This document shows positions 12,108-25,112 of a stretch of 64,000 nucleotides of DNA, in pieces. The notes under the pieces are model-generated. The model saw nothing but the letters and a program-made list of their open reading frames with translations. It did not search any database and was not told where the DNA came from. A program made the translations under genes and the position numbers. Location: positions 657,501 through 721,500 of the forward strand of contig JAODUP010000184.1 of the NCBI GenBank assembly GCA_025642065.1. Reading direction: 5' to 3'. The stretch's first letter is position 1. Every line of letters begins with the position of its first letter. The stretch is from Paralvinella palmiformis (taxonomy: Eukaryota; Annelida; Polychaeta; Terebellida; Alvinellidae).

Positions 12108-12303
12108 GGGTGCCTCCGTGGTCTAACTGGTAGCGCGTTAGATCACAGATCACTACCACCTGAGTTCGAATCTCGGCATGGGCATATTTAAAGGGTGTTG
12201 TTTCATCTTTGACTTCGCTTCATTATATTTGGAGGTCGCTCGGCCCATTTAGCCTACCATGTGCACAAAATTAGCCGTAAAACATCAATCATCATCATCA
12301 TAA
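12108..12303 (+). mobile_element. SINE-A, full-length copy with TSD
   Basis: This is a tRNA-derived SINE. The 5' head has an A box (TGGTCTAACTGGTAGCGCG) and a B box (GAGTTCGAATC), followed by a body containing GAGGTCGCTCGGCCCATTTA and GTGCACAAAA, then ending in CATCAATCATCATCATCA. Perfect 15-base direct repeats CCAGTGTACCCGTTA flank it at 12093-12107 and 12304-12318, showing insertion by LINE-type target-primed reverse transcription. It is about 196 bp and the most complete copy in the window, so it serves as the reference. SINEs encode no protein. Pol III transcription from the A/B boxes is expected from the family, not shown here. Confidence 0.92.
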
Positions 12304-12318
12304 CCAGTGTACCCGTTA
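12304..12318 (+). repeat. Target-site duplication, right copy
   Basis: This 15-base direct repeat of 12093-12107 lies immediately after the (ATC)n tail of the SINE-A copy. Confidence 0.92.
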
Positions 12319-14800
12319 AAAATAATTTCTGGCAAAATATGTAAACACTGCCCTTCCCACCATGCAGTGCGTATTGTCCCACGTGGTAACTGGGTAATAC
12401 TGAACCTCACTCGAAATGCATTTATTTAAAATTTATGTCCATTTCAAGTTTTAGGAACATGACTGTCCGTATGGGGGTTCGGTGACTGGCAGTTCGCATA
12501 AATCACCAATTTACGCCATCCCACTGAGGCCGGTGTTCGCGTTCGGTCGTTGAGCAATTTTCGCTCTCTTCCGAGTTTTAATTTGATGCTTGGTGGGATG
12601 CCAACGTGACCCTATTGGGGACTGTACGGCACACAATGCATCTCCTGCCCCGGATAGCGGCCGTCCTGGTCGAAAGTAAATTGAATAGTTAACAGTATTA
12701 AGTACTACAACCTGTGTATCATTGTCTTACCCTCCACAATGGGCTTTTTGTTGGCCAGTTTCATGTGAACATGATCTATTATGATACGTTCACAACTGTG
12801 TCGAATGCTTTAGAATAATGCTCGTGACGTTTAGGTCCCCTGTGAGAGTTCTTCTAATTATAGCGGGGTTGTTGGTTTTTTTTACATCGTCGTGTATATT
12901 CGCGCTCTGTAAAATTAAATGCTTTCGTTTGTCATCTGCGCACCTGAAGTGCGCCAGTTTTTCTCTCACAATGTACTCTGACAAGGTAATCACGACCCGA
13001 TTGATCACGTGCTTCGCCGAATACAAATAAACCGACGGCTATGTGCACAGCGAAACGTGTACGTTTTATATTTGCTTAATTCCCCGGAAAGTCAATCAGT
13101 CCGGCTGACGATGGCCTCTCGTGTCAAAGTGCACCAGAAGGAAGAAGATCCGCCTCGTATTGGGGGGGGGGGGTATTTTTACAGGCATTTTGACGTCGGT
13201 TACTTAAACAAAAACAAGCCCGAAGTTGTGTGGCTTCCGTGCTTTATAGAATCTCTTCTTGTCGCGTTGAACAGATTGTTAAATGGAAGCCAAACCGGAC
13301 GTCGCGCCGGATCGCATTATACGACGTCGGCTGACGATGTCGTCGTCGAAGTTGAACAGTTCCTCGGCCTTTTGGGTCGGAGAAGGCGCTCTCTTGTTTG
13401 TTTTAGGTCGAGACGGGATAGAGGATGTGTTAAGAAATTCGACGATTTTGTGTTGTGACGTGAATTGTACGGCGAGAAGAGGGATCGTAGATAGTTGTGT
13501 AATAGATCACGAAGGAAGGTCCCTCCCCCACCACCTCTCTCTCTCTCTCTACACACACACATACATACACACACGCACGCACGGACACACACACCCCCAC
13601 GGGCGCGCAAATTTTTAAACATTACTTCGCTCACTCACTCACACATTCACTTACTCACTCACTCACACATTCACTCACACACATCCACACAACCCCCCCC
13701 CACACACACACACACAAGAGAGAGAGAGAGAGAGAGAGAGACGCACAAACATAGATAAATATTAACATAGGGGTTTTTTTTCGTCCAGGGTTCCGCGTAT
13801 GAAACCAGTTGCGGCTCATGGTGCGTGTTTTCTTCAACCTCGACGCCCGTCATACTGGGGATACGAGACTATACGGGGCTACTCCTCGGTGAAACTAGTC
13901 GATCGAATGAAACTTCCAACAACGCAGGCAGTTCTGGGATTTAGTCCTCGATCTGACTCCGGTGCTGTCGTTCACGACTAACAGCATAATGCTATCTTTT
14001 GTTTCCCGGCAATTCGCCTATTTGTCGTGAGATGTTCTAATTACCACGATGAAAGTATTCAAATAAGTAGCCCCTTCATAAATTGTACTCTCAACGCACA
14101 TTATAGTTTTGTTTACATTTCGGTTAATTGATCAACTAGGCACGTGCTTGACTTGTCCTTAAATGCCTGTTCTCAGGTCATTATGTAGATGAGCGGGGTC
14201 GGTTTTTCCATAGTTGCGGCTTATCAAAGCCAGGAATAGTATCGATTCAAGCGAGAATTTACTTTATAGTCTGCGCATAGGTATAAATAATGTATATATG
14301 TTGGTGATCTACTTTGGACACGTAATGGTTTCATCACATTTGTCTTTCCGACTTGTGAAAATTAAGACTCCCGTTGACATATAAGCGAAAGTAGTTGGGC
14401 TCGAAAACGAGGCCACCATGAAAACATGCATACTTGTGTGGAAATCACGAGCACGGTCCAGCAACATTTTTAATTGATGGTTGTATCGCAATCGACGTCG
14501 TGTTTTCCCCGAGAGACAATTTTTTTAAACATACTGGAATATTCCCAAAGACCTCGCGTCATTTAGGCGTCTGGCAAAACGCTTCCGAGTCATTGCTAAG
14601 AAAAGAAAAGATTCAGCGAACAAATCTCAGCCAAGAAAAACAATTTGCAATCTAGGGTCAGTTCTGTATACTGATGTGCCTCTAACCCGGAACCTCGCCG
14701 AAAATGCTCTGACCCGAAATAAAGCAACAAAAACGTTCGAGTTTATCTGTCACGCTTAATAATGTTAAGTTACATTTTTAGATGGCAATAATCTGTTAAG
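12319..14800. other. Unique DNA, no recognised gene
   Basis: Apart from the microsatellite cluster at 13541-13741 this stretch is unique. It contains a 149-codon plus-strand frame (13009-13458) without recognised motifs, splice support or biased codon use, judged a chance frame. A vaguely tRNA-like stretch near 12480-12560 was not convincing. Confidence 0.5.
13541..13741. repeat. Compound CT/CA/CTCA/GA microsatellite cluster
   Basis: CT, CA, (ACTC)-like, C-run, CA and GA blocks follow each other. The His/Thr-rich frames through it are artefacts. Confidence 0.9.
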
Positions 14801-15615
14801 CTGATGTTTTCACCAACATCCTGATGTGTATGCATGTGTATGCATGTGTCCCTTCTTTTTGCATCTCTGGTTATCGTCTGTATGTATACGTGCATGCCTG
14901 TCGACGGCTGGTCTGTCTGTCTGCCTGCCTGCCTGTCTGTCTGTCTTGTGTCGTGCCTGCCTACGCCCTCGGATGAAATATATCCGTAGGTGCGGGTGCG
15001 TATATACGGGCGCCGTAGACCCACCGCAGACATAATCTGACCGCAAAACGGCGTGCTTGCGTTGGTGCACGCGTGCATTGGTGTCCGGAACTCTAGAGCG
15101 GATATTTATTGCCAGCGCACCGTGCCGACCTGACGCGCGTGTCAACAATGCCCGGATGGACGCGGCGCTGACGTCGTGAAACGAGTCGCGGGGTCTGTCT
15201 CTCTTCTTCTGTTTTCTTCTTCGTCGTCTTCAAATATCTTCTTCTTTTTTTCTCTCGAATTCAAATCCCTCACCATCATCATTGACGCAGAAGAGACAAG
15301 ACACACATCAAATCTGTTGTTAGCCCGCAGCCATCGTGTCTTCCTTTATACAATTATCTCGGTGATGCTGCCTCCCCTCATCGTCGTCGTCGTCGCCGCC
15401 GCTGTTTTATTGTTGTTGTTGTTGTTGTACTCGTAGATCCTGATTCACAATGACAAGATCAAGATATCATTAATGTCATTGTTTGACGAACAAAGACCAA
15501 GAGCTGATATCCCGAGAGCTCCTAGACCCGGGCCCCGAAGTGATAACGATATAATATAAGATTGTTTTTATGACTATATACGGTGTAACAATACGTCTAT
15601 CAGTTTTGGATGTGT

Positions 15616-15617
15616 TT

Positions 15618-15668
<51 letters not shown>

Positions 15669-15681
15669 ACTTCTGTAGGAT

Positions 15682-15735
<54 letters not shown>

Positions 15736-15744
15736 ACTTCTGTA

Positions 15745-15793
<49 letters not shown>

Positions 15794-15799
15794 ACACAC

Positions 15800-15832
<33 letters not shown>
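15616..15832. repeat. Three TA tracts joined by a 20-bp spacer
   Basis: Long (TA)n runs are separated twice by nearly the same spacer (GTATACTTCTGTAGGAT at about 15665 and 15731), then followed by (TA)n(CA)n. The arrangement is a tandem duplication of about 62 bp. Open frames of Tyr/Ile repeats on both strands are artefacts. Confidence 0.85.
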
Positions 15833-16233
15833 TAGACGCGCGCTGCTAGAGATTAAGCATCAGCCAATAATTTTCACATTAGTTTGCAAATTTCTATTTA
15901 GAATTCACACACGCGCGCCCGCCCGCACGCCGCACACACCACGCGCGCGCGCGCGCTCCCGCACGAATATATATATAGTTTTAAAACATTTTCACTACTT
16001 CCACAAGCAAAACGATCCAGTTTACGGATGATATAACTAGATATATGAGAGAAGAAATAACTTTTCAGGATAAAAAACTGTATCATCAAAAAGATACAAA
16101 TGACATTAATTACAATGATGATACAAGTGTTTATCTGTCATAGTTAATAAAGGTAAGTTATATTTTTAGATGTTTCTGAAGCAAAATTAACATAAAATTT
16201 CATCAACAACTGCACATCAGCAGAATCAGTATG

Positions 16234-16235
<2 letters not shown>

Positions 16236-16294
<59 letters not shown>

Positions 16295-16427
16295 TTGGGA
16301 GGGTGTTTGCGTGGATGTGTGTGAGTGAGTGAGTCAATGTGTGCGCGAGTGAGTTAATGTGTGAGTGAGTGAGTGAGTGAGTGAGTGGCGTGCGTGCGTG
16401 CGTGCGAAGTAATGTTTAAAAAATGAG

Positions 16428-16472
<45 letters not shown>
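16236..16472. repeat. TA/TG/GAGT/GCGT/TA microsatellite cluster
   Basis: (TA)n(TG)n at 16236-16294, (GAGT)n with GTGTGAGTGAG variants at 16320-16386, (GCGT)n to about 16405 and (TA)n at 16431-16472. The GAGT block could be an old SINE-C tail, but no head was found. Confidence 0.88.
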
Positions 16473-16477
<5 letters not shown>

Positions 16478-18024
16478 GATGGGCCACACATGTGACCACC
16501 CAACGATCTGGGTTCACAGGACTGATCTTCCACTGATTATTCCTTATCCTAACCATCGGCATACGTTTTCGGCTTTCATCTGTAAGACAAAGAAGAATCG
16601 TCCACGTTATCATATATATATACCTGGACGAGGTACCCTCAGCCAACCACCCACCCCCTGTCGTCTGATGTTAGTACGACGTACCTGGGATGTTGTTGGT
16701 GTCATTACGTTGTATATTTCGTTGTATTCATTCTACGATCTTCGCTCATTGTTTGTGTGTCAGAGAAGATTAATCTGGAGTCTTTGTTTCGGAACAAAAA
16801 CATCTTTCGTCACAGAATATTATTATTATTATTGTCGGAGATGTTCTCACTTCACACCGTAACTGTAATTGTATTAGTCATATTTCTGGGGTGTGGGAAT
16901 CGGGGGGAGGGGGGGGGGGATTGTTTATTCCCAACGAAAAAGACGACTAGTCGATGTTATAAAGTTTATCATATAGAATTATGCCCGACTTCCATCTGCT
17001 TAAAATACTCCAAGTTAATGTTGATGATTTATGATGATGTTGTTGATGATGATGATGATAATAATGATGATGATGATGATGATGATAATGGTGTCATTTG
17101 AACAAAGTGTCCTTTTAGTTGGGGCCATTGAAAGACCGTGCACAATAAACCCCGCAGTATGGGATTATATATAGAACTTGATTAGAACAAAGGATGCCAT
17201 GTTCCTGTTTTGAGGTCAGTTTTGTGGATGTATTAGATTAAATAAGAGACAACTGATCTGGGAAAGATAATGAGACGAACTGAAAGACGACACAGTCTTC
17301 AAACATAGCTCTTTATCTGGACATTCACACACGAGCACACACATAAATACACACGCACGCACGCATGCACGCACACACGTATATATACATGCACAGTGCT
17401 AAGGAAAAACTCTCTGACTGTCTGGCATTATGTCCTATGTTACTATTGTTAATAAAGGACATAACGCAGAAACCCAAGACACATATAGAACTATAGAGAC
17501 GCTACTGAGGCGAGAACAGTGCGTGAATCGCAGTGTGTGTGTGTGGGGGGGGGGGCGCGGGGCAATATAAAGAACGTCCTCCCAATTTCTGTTTTAATGT
17601 CTAGTGTCCTCGGATTGATTCTCAGATGCTATTGACGTACTGTGATCATGACATTTGCATTATGTAGTTTTTGAAATAATATTAATTGTCAGTATTACTC
17701 AAAAGAAGTTGGCGTTCTTATTCGAGTTTGCGCGTTTATCAGCATCCTTCACCAAAGGGCACTCGACATACTTCGGACCTTGCAAATCCGTGAAAAATAC
17801 AACGAAAATGTTATGAACTGTCAACTGACTCGGTACCGTTAATTCCAGTCTACGTTCAGTTCAGTACAGGTGGGTAGGTGCTAAAATACGGGAATATAAG
17901 GATCAATGATTGTTGATTTGTCCCCGGACTTTTAGACATACGTTATAGCGACAATCGTCGGACTGGTAACGTCACACGTAGGTCAAGTCCGACGTGTCCG
18001 ACGTTTTTCCTAACACTGCATCAA

Positions 18025-18029
<5 letters not shown>

Positions 18030-18086
<57 letters not shown>
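18030..18086. repeat. (TA)n microsatellite
   Basis: About 28 uninterrupted TA units. The unique DNA at 17100-18000 upstream contains no recognisable gene. Confidence 0.95.
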
Positions 18087-18089
<3 letters not shown>

Positions 18090-18747
18090 AAATGAATACG
18101 GACAAACAACGATTTATACTCAGAAGGGGCTAAGAACGATATCCCAATGTTACGATTTAGCTGTAGAGATTGCAAAAACAATTAATCCTCTTCTTGTCTA
18201 TGTCGATATAATAATGTCCTGGATAATCATCATCCTACAATATTATCTATTTCTCTTAATGACAACGATATATATGTTTGCCTTTTAGGTGAATGTAAGG
18301 AATACATACCAGAATGTTCAAATGCCGGATAGTTTCCTTTTCCTAATACCACATTTAGAGTGTGCTCCCTTTTTCGGTTGTTTTCCACCTAAATTATTAT
18401 TCCCTTCCCGAACAGCAGCTCTTTGAGGCCACTTCCGCTACCACAGAATCTATCCGAAGAGACCACCTTTCGGAGGGCACCTTATCGTCCTCCGGCGAAG
18501 GTTCTTTTTTAAAAGTCAGGTCTTACCGTCTGTTTCCACTGAGCGCTGACAGACTGGATCGAACGCTTTTAGTGGACTTTCAGACGGGTTGTTTGTTAGG
18601 AAAGGTGGTCGTGAGAAAAGGTTTTATTGTATGTATCACACAACAACAACACCAACAACAACTACTTTTTTTAATGACATCCTGGCATCCGTCTTCTTGC
18701 ATCCACGATTTTATGAGTGAGAATTAAAGTCTAGTCTTAGTCAGTAC

Positions 18748-18948
18748 ATGATAACATGGTGTTATCACTGGATATAGTGTGATAACATCAGCTGTTATCA
18801 CTGGATATAATGTGATAACATGAGCTGTTATCACCGGATTTAGTGTGATAACATCAGCTGTTATCACTGGATTTAGTGTGACAACATCAGTTGTTATCAC
18901 TGGATATAATGTGATAACACCAGCTGTTATCACTGGATGTAGTCTCAG
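18748..18948. repeat. 33-bp palindromic minisatellite, six units
   Basis: Each 33-bp unit contains GTTATCAC, about ten bases and then GTGATAAC, an inverted repeat able to form a hairpin. The next unit is joined by ATCAGCT or a variant. The period is 11 codons, so both strands carry an open repeat frame (minus strand VITADVITLYP). There is no other evidence that it is coding. Confidence 0.9.
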
Positions 18949-19624
18949 CTGCAGTTGGTGCCATATAAGATAATCTCGTGAATATTCGGTTTTGTTCGGT
19001 TTCACTCGGCAAGTCCGGCAGATCAGAATTGTGTACTGACGTCATCAACACGTGTGTTCGTGCATGCGTGTGTGCGCGTGCGCCCATGTGTGTGTGTCTC
19101 TGTGTATGTCTGCATTTTGGTATCGTTTTGTTCGATTACGGGCGATAGGGTACCGCTCTCTGCGTGCCAACACTGGGCATGCGTGCATATTCTGTTGTAT
19201 AATTAATTGGCTGCATGGCGGCTTGCTCAAAGTGATCCGCGATAAACGCAAACTTATTACCATGTTTATATCGACAAAAACCGTTAATTTATGTATAACG
19301 TGCAAGATATAAACCATATATTGATTACTAACACCAATAAAAGTCATTGTTTTTTAAATAATCGGAATGCGGTATTGGACACCAAAGAAAAACAATTTAA
19401 CAGAATGTGATAGATACCATGATGTGATATATATTACCACTTTGATGCAATATGGTACTATGATATCACGAGTTATAATGCGATATGGGCTTCTGTAGTT
19501 GGGAAGGTCAGCCTGTTAGGTGATTATCTCCAACTATCCAACAACTGGTTGCATATCTTCGGTTGGCCATTTCATAATATTATTAGTACGTCAGTACGGA
19601 AAAACATGCATACATACTCACACA

Positions 19625-19685
<61 letters not shown>

Positions 19686-19944
19686 TTAAAAAATCCTGCT
19701 AACAGATGTTGAACGAAACCTATAAAAACGGGTCGTTTTTTGTTTGTTGTGTCGCCATTTGTAATTGACTTCAACAGCTGATATCACACTTTCAAGGCAC
19801 ACCCATTTCTCGTTGTAACCAGTGCATATGAAATAGCACTGGCACAGAGAACAGAATGATCGCGATTGCTTAGTCTAAACGGCAAATCAGTGAACGCGAG
19901 ATAATAGGCTCTCGTGCTAAGAGAGATGCGATCTCTCGTCGACG

Positions 19945-20075
19945 GCGTTCCGATGGCTCGGCTGTTAGAGTACTACGCTGCAAACCCCCAGCTTGCGGGC
20001 TCGAATCCGGCTCATGGCAGTAGGTGCGGGATTTGCATTCTTAGCCAGTCGCCCGTCAGCCAACCCGAATTGAAC
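19945..20075 (+). mobile_element. tRNA-like SINE-C candidate
   Basis: The stretch contains GATGGCTCGGCTGTTAGAGT (A-box-like) and GGGCTCGAATCCGG (B-box-like), with a short body and TTGAACTCATTG at the end. The overall order follows SINE-C, but no target duplication or strong body match was found. Confidence 0.45.
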
Positions 20076-20306
20076 TCATTGATGGCGTTATGAGACACAG
20101 GTGCGCGTGCTTGTGTACATTATGAACATTATGGCCGACGTTTGTTTACACATTAAGGTGAGGTAGGAGTACGTTATAACGGGTGTACTCGACTAGGACC
20201 AGGTATCTGATGACGTCAGTACAATTATTGATACGGTTGATTGACCGCAATCGAAACGACTTAATGACAAATGAGCAATCATCCTATAACTAATGTTTGT
20301 TTGTTA

Positions 20307-20341
<35 letters not shown>

Positions 20342-21279
20342 ATTGAATCATTCCTTCAAATCTTTTTACGCCTCGTTGAAGTTAGGCGCGGCAGCCACCC
20401 ATCCGAGGCCGTCAAAAGTTAGCCTGAAGTGGTCGGCTTTAGATGCTGTCGGGTGTTTCATCGGCTGCTACGCGTAAGCGGCCGATTATGACGAAATAAT
20501 TGCCATTCTCTTCTGATTGCAATTACCGCCGATGGCCGTTTCTTTGTCTTCTTTCTTCTTCTTCGGCCATTCGGTTGCTGCCGTCTAACTGATATACTTC
20601 TGAAGGAAGTAATCTTCGCTGTTAGTTGCCTTTGTTGTGTATTGGCTTTTGGCCCACGGAATACACGGGTAATTGATCTCTTACCACTGGTCTTTTGTCC
20701 TTGCGAAAGGGAAGCTGCGCGAGACAATAGCCGCGTCACGGCCGACTGAAGAGACACTACAGGTGTTCCGCGTCGGTTGCGTCTCGAAGGGTCACATATT
20801 ACGGCCACGTCCGTGCAGCCGGCGTGCTAATCCGAAAATTGTTCGCCGACGAAGGGTCTTTGGAGAACAACAGACGGATAGTGATTAGGTTGTCCGTATA
20901 GCGAAGCAAGCATCTTCTCCTCGAACGGACGCCGCGGACAGATCAGACGCTGAAGCATCTTCGCCTCTGTAGCATCGCCGGATCTTCGGGGCGTCTATAG
21001 GTAATGTACGCACGCGATTTTGATTCATTAATGCACGCACACAAGAGGCAGACGCGCTAGGCTGTGCCAAACAAGCGACAGCCTAGGGATACTCCCCGAA
21101 CAGCAAGCAAAAGGCAGACACGCTAGCCAGGTGGCGATCGTTTTATATGTTATATGGCCAGTGATGCTTGTGCTGGGGGGTGTCTCGTTCCTTGTGACAG
21201 TTGTTATTGTATCGCGTTGGTCTTGGGGTCGGGTTCGGGATGGATATGGAATACTTCCAATGTTATATGTCTTTCTGCG

Positions 21280-21383
21280 TCTGAAGGGTGTTTCGGCTTG
21301 CATTTCCTCTCTTCTTTGCCTTTGGAGGTCGCTCGTCCCAATTAGCCTGCCGTGTGCACAAAAGTGGCCGTAAAACGGCGACA
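21280..21383 (+). mobile_element. SINE-A/B body fragment
   Basis: This contains TCTGAAGGGTGTTTC, then TTTGGAGGTCGCTCGTCCCA and GTGTGCACAAAAGTGGCCG, matching the 3' half of SINE-A/B. The head upstream is too decayed to assign. Confidence 0.72.
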
Positions 21384-21641
21384 TTTTCACAACTCTCTCG
21401 CTGTCTCTCTCACTCTCTCGGTAGCAGTCTAACTGTCGTATACGCCGTCACTTGAAACGTGTTCATCGGGTTCAAGTATTTGCTGAACGACTTGAACAGG
21501 TATTCACCTTGCGCGTCAATAACAATACTAAAAGCCCCCATTGATGATAACACTCACAGGTGTTGAGGATTATGGGCAAAAACCGAACAGACATTCAGAG
21601 AAAGCAACAAGAAACTTACAGCCGCAATATGGCCTCATCTG

Positions 21642-21680
21642 CATGTGTGTGTGTGTGTGTGCATGTGCACGTGTGTGTGC

Positions 21681-21722
<42 letters not shown>
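21642..21722. repeat. (TG)n(TA)n microsatellite
   Basis: An interrupted TG run is followed by about 20 TA units. Confidence 0.92.
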
Positions 21723-21725
<3 letters not shown>

Positions 21726-22331
21726 GCTAATTCGAACTGCACGTTTCGAGCAGATGGTGAAGTGTCGTTGAGATATTGATGGTGCATGAGGAGAGCTTTT
21801 ACGACGTGGTCGCGCTGCACACAGATAACAATTGAACATCGCATTATCTGGAAGTCGGAAACACCACCGTTTTACGAGGTAACGCGTCCTCAATCGGAAC
21901 GCGTCAGGTGGTTCCCCATTCAGTCGCCCGATATGACGTTGTGTAACCCGGTCGTTTTAACTTCGGTCATTATAACACCTGGATGATGGTACGATCGTAC
22001 GACGAACCGTTTAATTAGACTCGTCACCGTTGTGGCCAGGCACGCCTCGTCCTCTCCCACCTGGGCGCCTCTGTCAGGTGTCGGACTTTGATGTTTTCGG
22101 GAAGGCTGTGACTTGCTTATGGCGAAGCACTTAGCGGCACTGATTGACGACCACAGAACTGGACGTTTGATGGACATTTGGTTCGCGGGCTAGAACTGGT
22201 CTGTGTGCAGCCTTGGACTGCATGGGATCATTAAAAAATGCTCTGTTAGGTAACTTCGGTCGTTGATTACATGATGGTAATAACAGCATTGGTGTGAATA
22301 ACTTTTACGGGGGTGGGGGGAAGGAATGCAT

Positions 22332-22820
22332 GTAGACGAGCAGGTAGACAGACAAGTAGACATACAGGTAGACAGAGAGACAGGCAGACAGACCGACGAA
22401 CTGACTGATTGAGTTGGTTAGTTGGCTGACTGACTATCTGACTCACTATCTGACCGACTATCTGAATGACTTGCTGAACGACCGACTGATTGACTGACTC
22501 ACCGACTGACTCACTGATTAATAGACTGCATTGCCGATTAACCTTCTAGCTGACTGACTGATCGACCAATTGACGTATTGACTAACTGACTGATTGACTG
22601 TCAAAAGTTACTGATTTACTGTCGTAAATGCTGATTGACTGAATGAATGAAAGACTGATTGTGTGGCTCACTGATTGTCTGGGTGACTGACACACTGTCT
22701 GACTCAATGACTGACTGACTCAATGACTGACTGACTGGCTCAATGACTGACTAACTAACTCAATGACTGACTCGCTCAATGACTGATTGTCTGGTTAGTT
22801 GTCTGGCTAGCTGGCTGAGA
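22332..22820 (+). repeat. Degenerate TGAC/CAGA tetranucleotide tract
   Basis: Nearly 490 bases consist of diverged GACT, TGAC, GACA and AGAC words, moving from (AGAC)-type at the start to (TGAC/CAAT)-type with CAATGACTGACTGACT units near 22700-22770. It appears to be an old microsatellite that has decayed and re-expanded locally. Confidence 0.8.
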
Positions 22821-22859
22821 ACAGAGTGATTGAGAGGGTGACTTGAGTGAAAAAAGGGA

Positions 22860-24900
22860 AAGAATTTATAGCAGACAAATAACAATGCTGTCATCTACTA
22901 TATGAATTTTTATATAATTACGTTATTTCACTTCAGTGATCCAGTTATAGTATAAACATGGGCCTACCCAGCTGTGCACAGTATTGTGCAGAGGCACGCT
23001 TAAATGTATGCGCATAGACACCTTAGATATATTGTGCTAAAATACACACACGAACATTCTTGGCTGCGCACATATAACGCCTATATTGACTCGACGAAAG
23101 CGTTCGACAATCGACGGGATGTGACGCTGACGACATGCTGTATACATCCTACAAACGCAGACGTATCTTCTAAATATACACGATATACGCACATATGGGC
23201 CTGTCGTGTAAATATACACCTGATGATCTGCTTCCTTTGTGGTTGATTTTTAGCATCCTATTTGCATTCGATTCTGTTGGCTCAGGTGTCCGAAGCCGGG
23301 CTGCCGGCTCGTCGTGGGTGTAGGCGAAATCTCATCTGGCCATTATCGCCGTTTTAAGGCGGTGAAGTGTGTCGATTATCTGAAATAATTGCTGTAATAA
23401 TTGTCTTAACAAACAGTAATTACAAGAAGCCCACCGAGTTCAGGTTGTGGGTTGGGATTAGCGTGATTGTCGACGATGCTGTCTAGCCGAGAAAGCGTTC
23501 GACTCTGTCGGGTGTGTTTTGGGCTGATTGTCGTGATGTAATGCGTCGTCTCTTGAAATGTTTTAATCTGTTCTAAAAACACATCTGTTCAAGGTTGCTT
23601 TCACAGATAAATAATTATTATCTTTTAGCTCACTTACAGGGTTTTTTTATAGACATATTATTTGGGGTATTATTATATTACATATTGATTGTACAGCGCA
23701 TTTGAATGGCTCATGCTAGTAAGGGCGCTTTATTAAATATACATTATTATTATAATCTTGTGCGGATCTTTTTTTATGGCACTGGGTTTAAATCTCTTAC
23801 GCGTTTCCTGTTATGACAGTCTTCTCTCATCTCCGCGAACTGTTTCTGGCCCGTTGTTTGTCATCGTGAAATTAATTATGTCTAATAAGGGGACAACGTT
23901 TTGAAATCTTCGGGTCCAGGCTGTGTATGTTTGACTGTATACGTCCATGTTTGTTTTGCTGGCTTGTGCTTTGGAAGTGCGTGAAATGGCACTGGCACGG
24001 GGAGTAGCGATGGCGTCTTCTGGGCGATTTGCCGGGGTGTGCTGGACGCCAGATAGCGACATTTCGTGATGATTGGCATATTGTTTCACTGATCACGCGC
24101 ACGCACTCGAACATATCAGCGAATTATATTTAACTATTTCGCCCAATCGTCGGTCTGCGACGATTCCAATTAAGTGAGGACTAAACGCCACATAGAAGTC
24201 GAACAGACCCGACCCGACATAGGCATCGGTATTAATCGTCCCCGTCACACTTCGTACTATATCTGAACAAACCCCATATTGCTATATATCCATTCACCGG
24301 TAATTTATGCTAATCGCCTGCTAATAACAACCAGATATCATCGACAAGTGTGACCCCCTGACCTTTACACCTAGTCAAGTACCTATTATATTCCCCGATC
24401 TAATCACGTGACCAAGATGTTGTTGTTGTTGTCGGTCGCAGAAGGACGAACAATCGTCCACTGAACCGGGACATCGATATTTTTGTATTTCTCGCGTTAC
24501 GTCGACAGAATACACCCGAAACTCGACCGAGCTGAATACTAATAAGACGATTGTCTGTATTTGGAATAATAAAAAAATCCAACTATTCGCGAACAAAATA
24601 TAAATTACATTCGGTCCGTTCATCGGGGTTGCTTAATCGGGTACATAGATGGGTTTGTCGTCATTCTTGCGGGCTGCAGATGTGTCTCGCTTTGTTACCT
24701 GTTATACATGTGTGTGTGTGTGTGTGTGCATGTGTGCGTGTGTGTGCACGCGCGCATGAAGCAAGTGGGCGCCTTTTTGTAAGATTTTGGGGGACGTCGA
24801 TATTTTTTGTTCCGGTTCTGTTGAAATCATTCAGCCGCCTACTGTCGTATTGTATTCTTGGTTGCATCGGTTAATGACGGATATGCGCCCTTGTGCCCCA
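22860..24900. other. Unique DNA, no recognised gene
   Basis: No long microsatellite lies between 22860 and about 24700. Three AAAGCGTTCGAC or AAGCGTTCGACTC motifs (near 23097, 23494 and 28153) may be remnants of a tRNA-related repeat. No coding exon was recognised. Confidence 0.4.
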
Positions 24901-25064
24901 TAACTGGTGCATGCGCAGGCGCATCTCTATGATCTGTTTGGACGATATACTTTCATGATATATCTAGTCCTCCTACATCCCGTTAGAAGGGACTAATTTG
25001 AGATGGGGGACCCTTCTTGATTTTCCGTGCCGATTTGCCCTCACTTCGTCACTTTATTGACCGA

Positions 25065-25112
<48 letters not shown>

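Noticed and set aside
13009..13458. 149-codon plus-strand frame
   Set aside because: It contains a poly-G run (Gly repeat), has no known motif and no start context; a chance frame is more likely.
15570..16031. Tyr/Ile-rich frames on both strands
   Set aside because: They are translations of (TA)n and (CA)n tracts. Mirror-image frames exist on both strands, and there is no coding bias outside the repeats.
18724..19005. 11-residue repeat protein (VITADVITLYP) on the minus strand
   Set aside because: It is explained by the 33-bp palindromic minisatellite. The frame stays open on both strands and no gene signals surround it.
23004..23246. Frame containing YIDSTKAFDN, resembling a reverse-transcriptase motif
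   Set aside because: Only one short motif matches. No other reverse-transcriptase blocks lie within 2 kb in any frame, and the DNA word is part of a motif repeated elsewhere (AAGCGTTCGAC).
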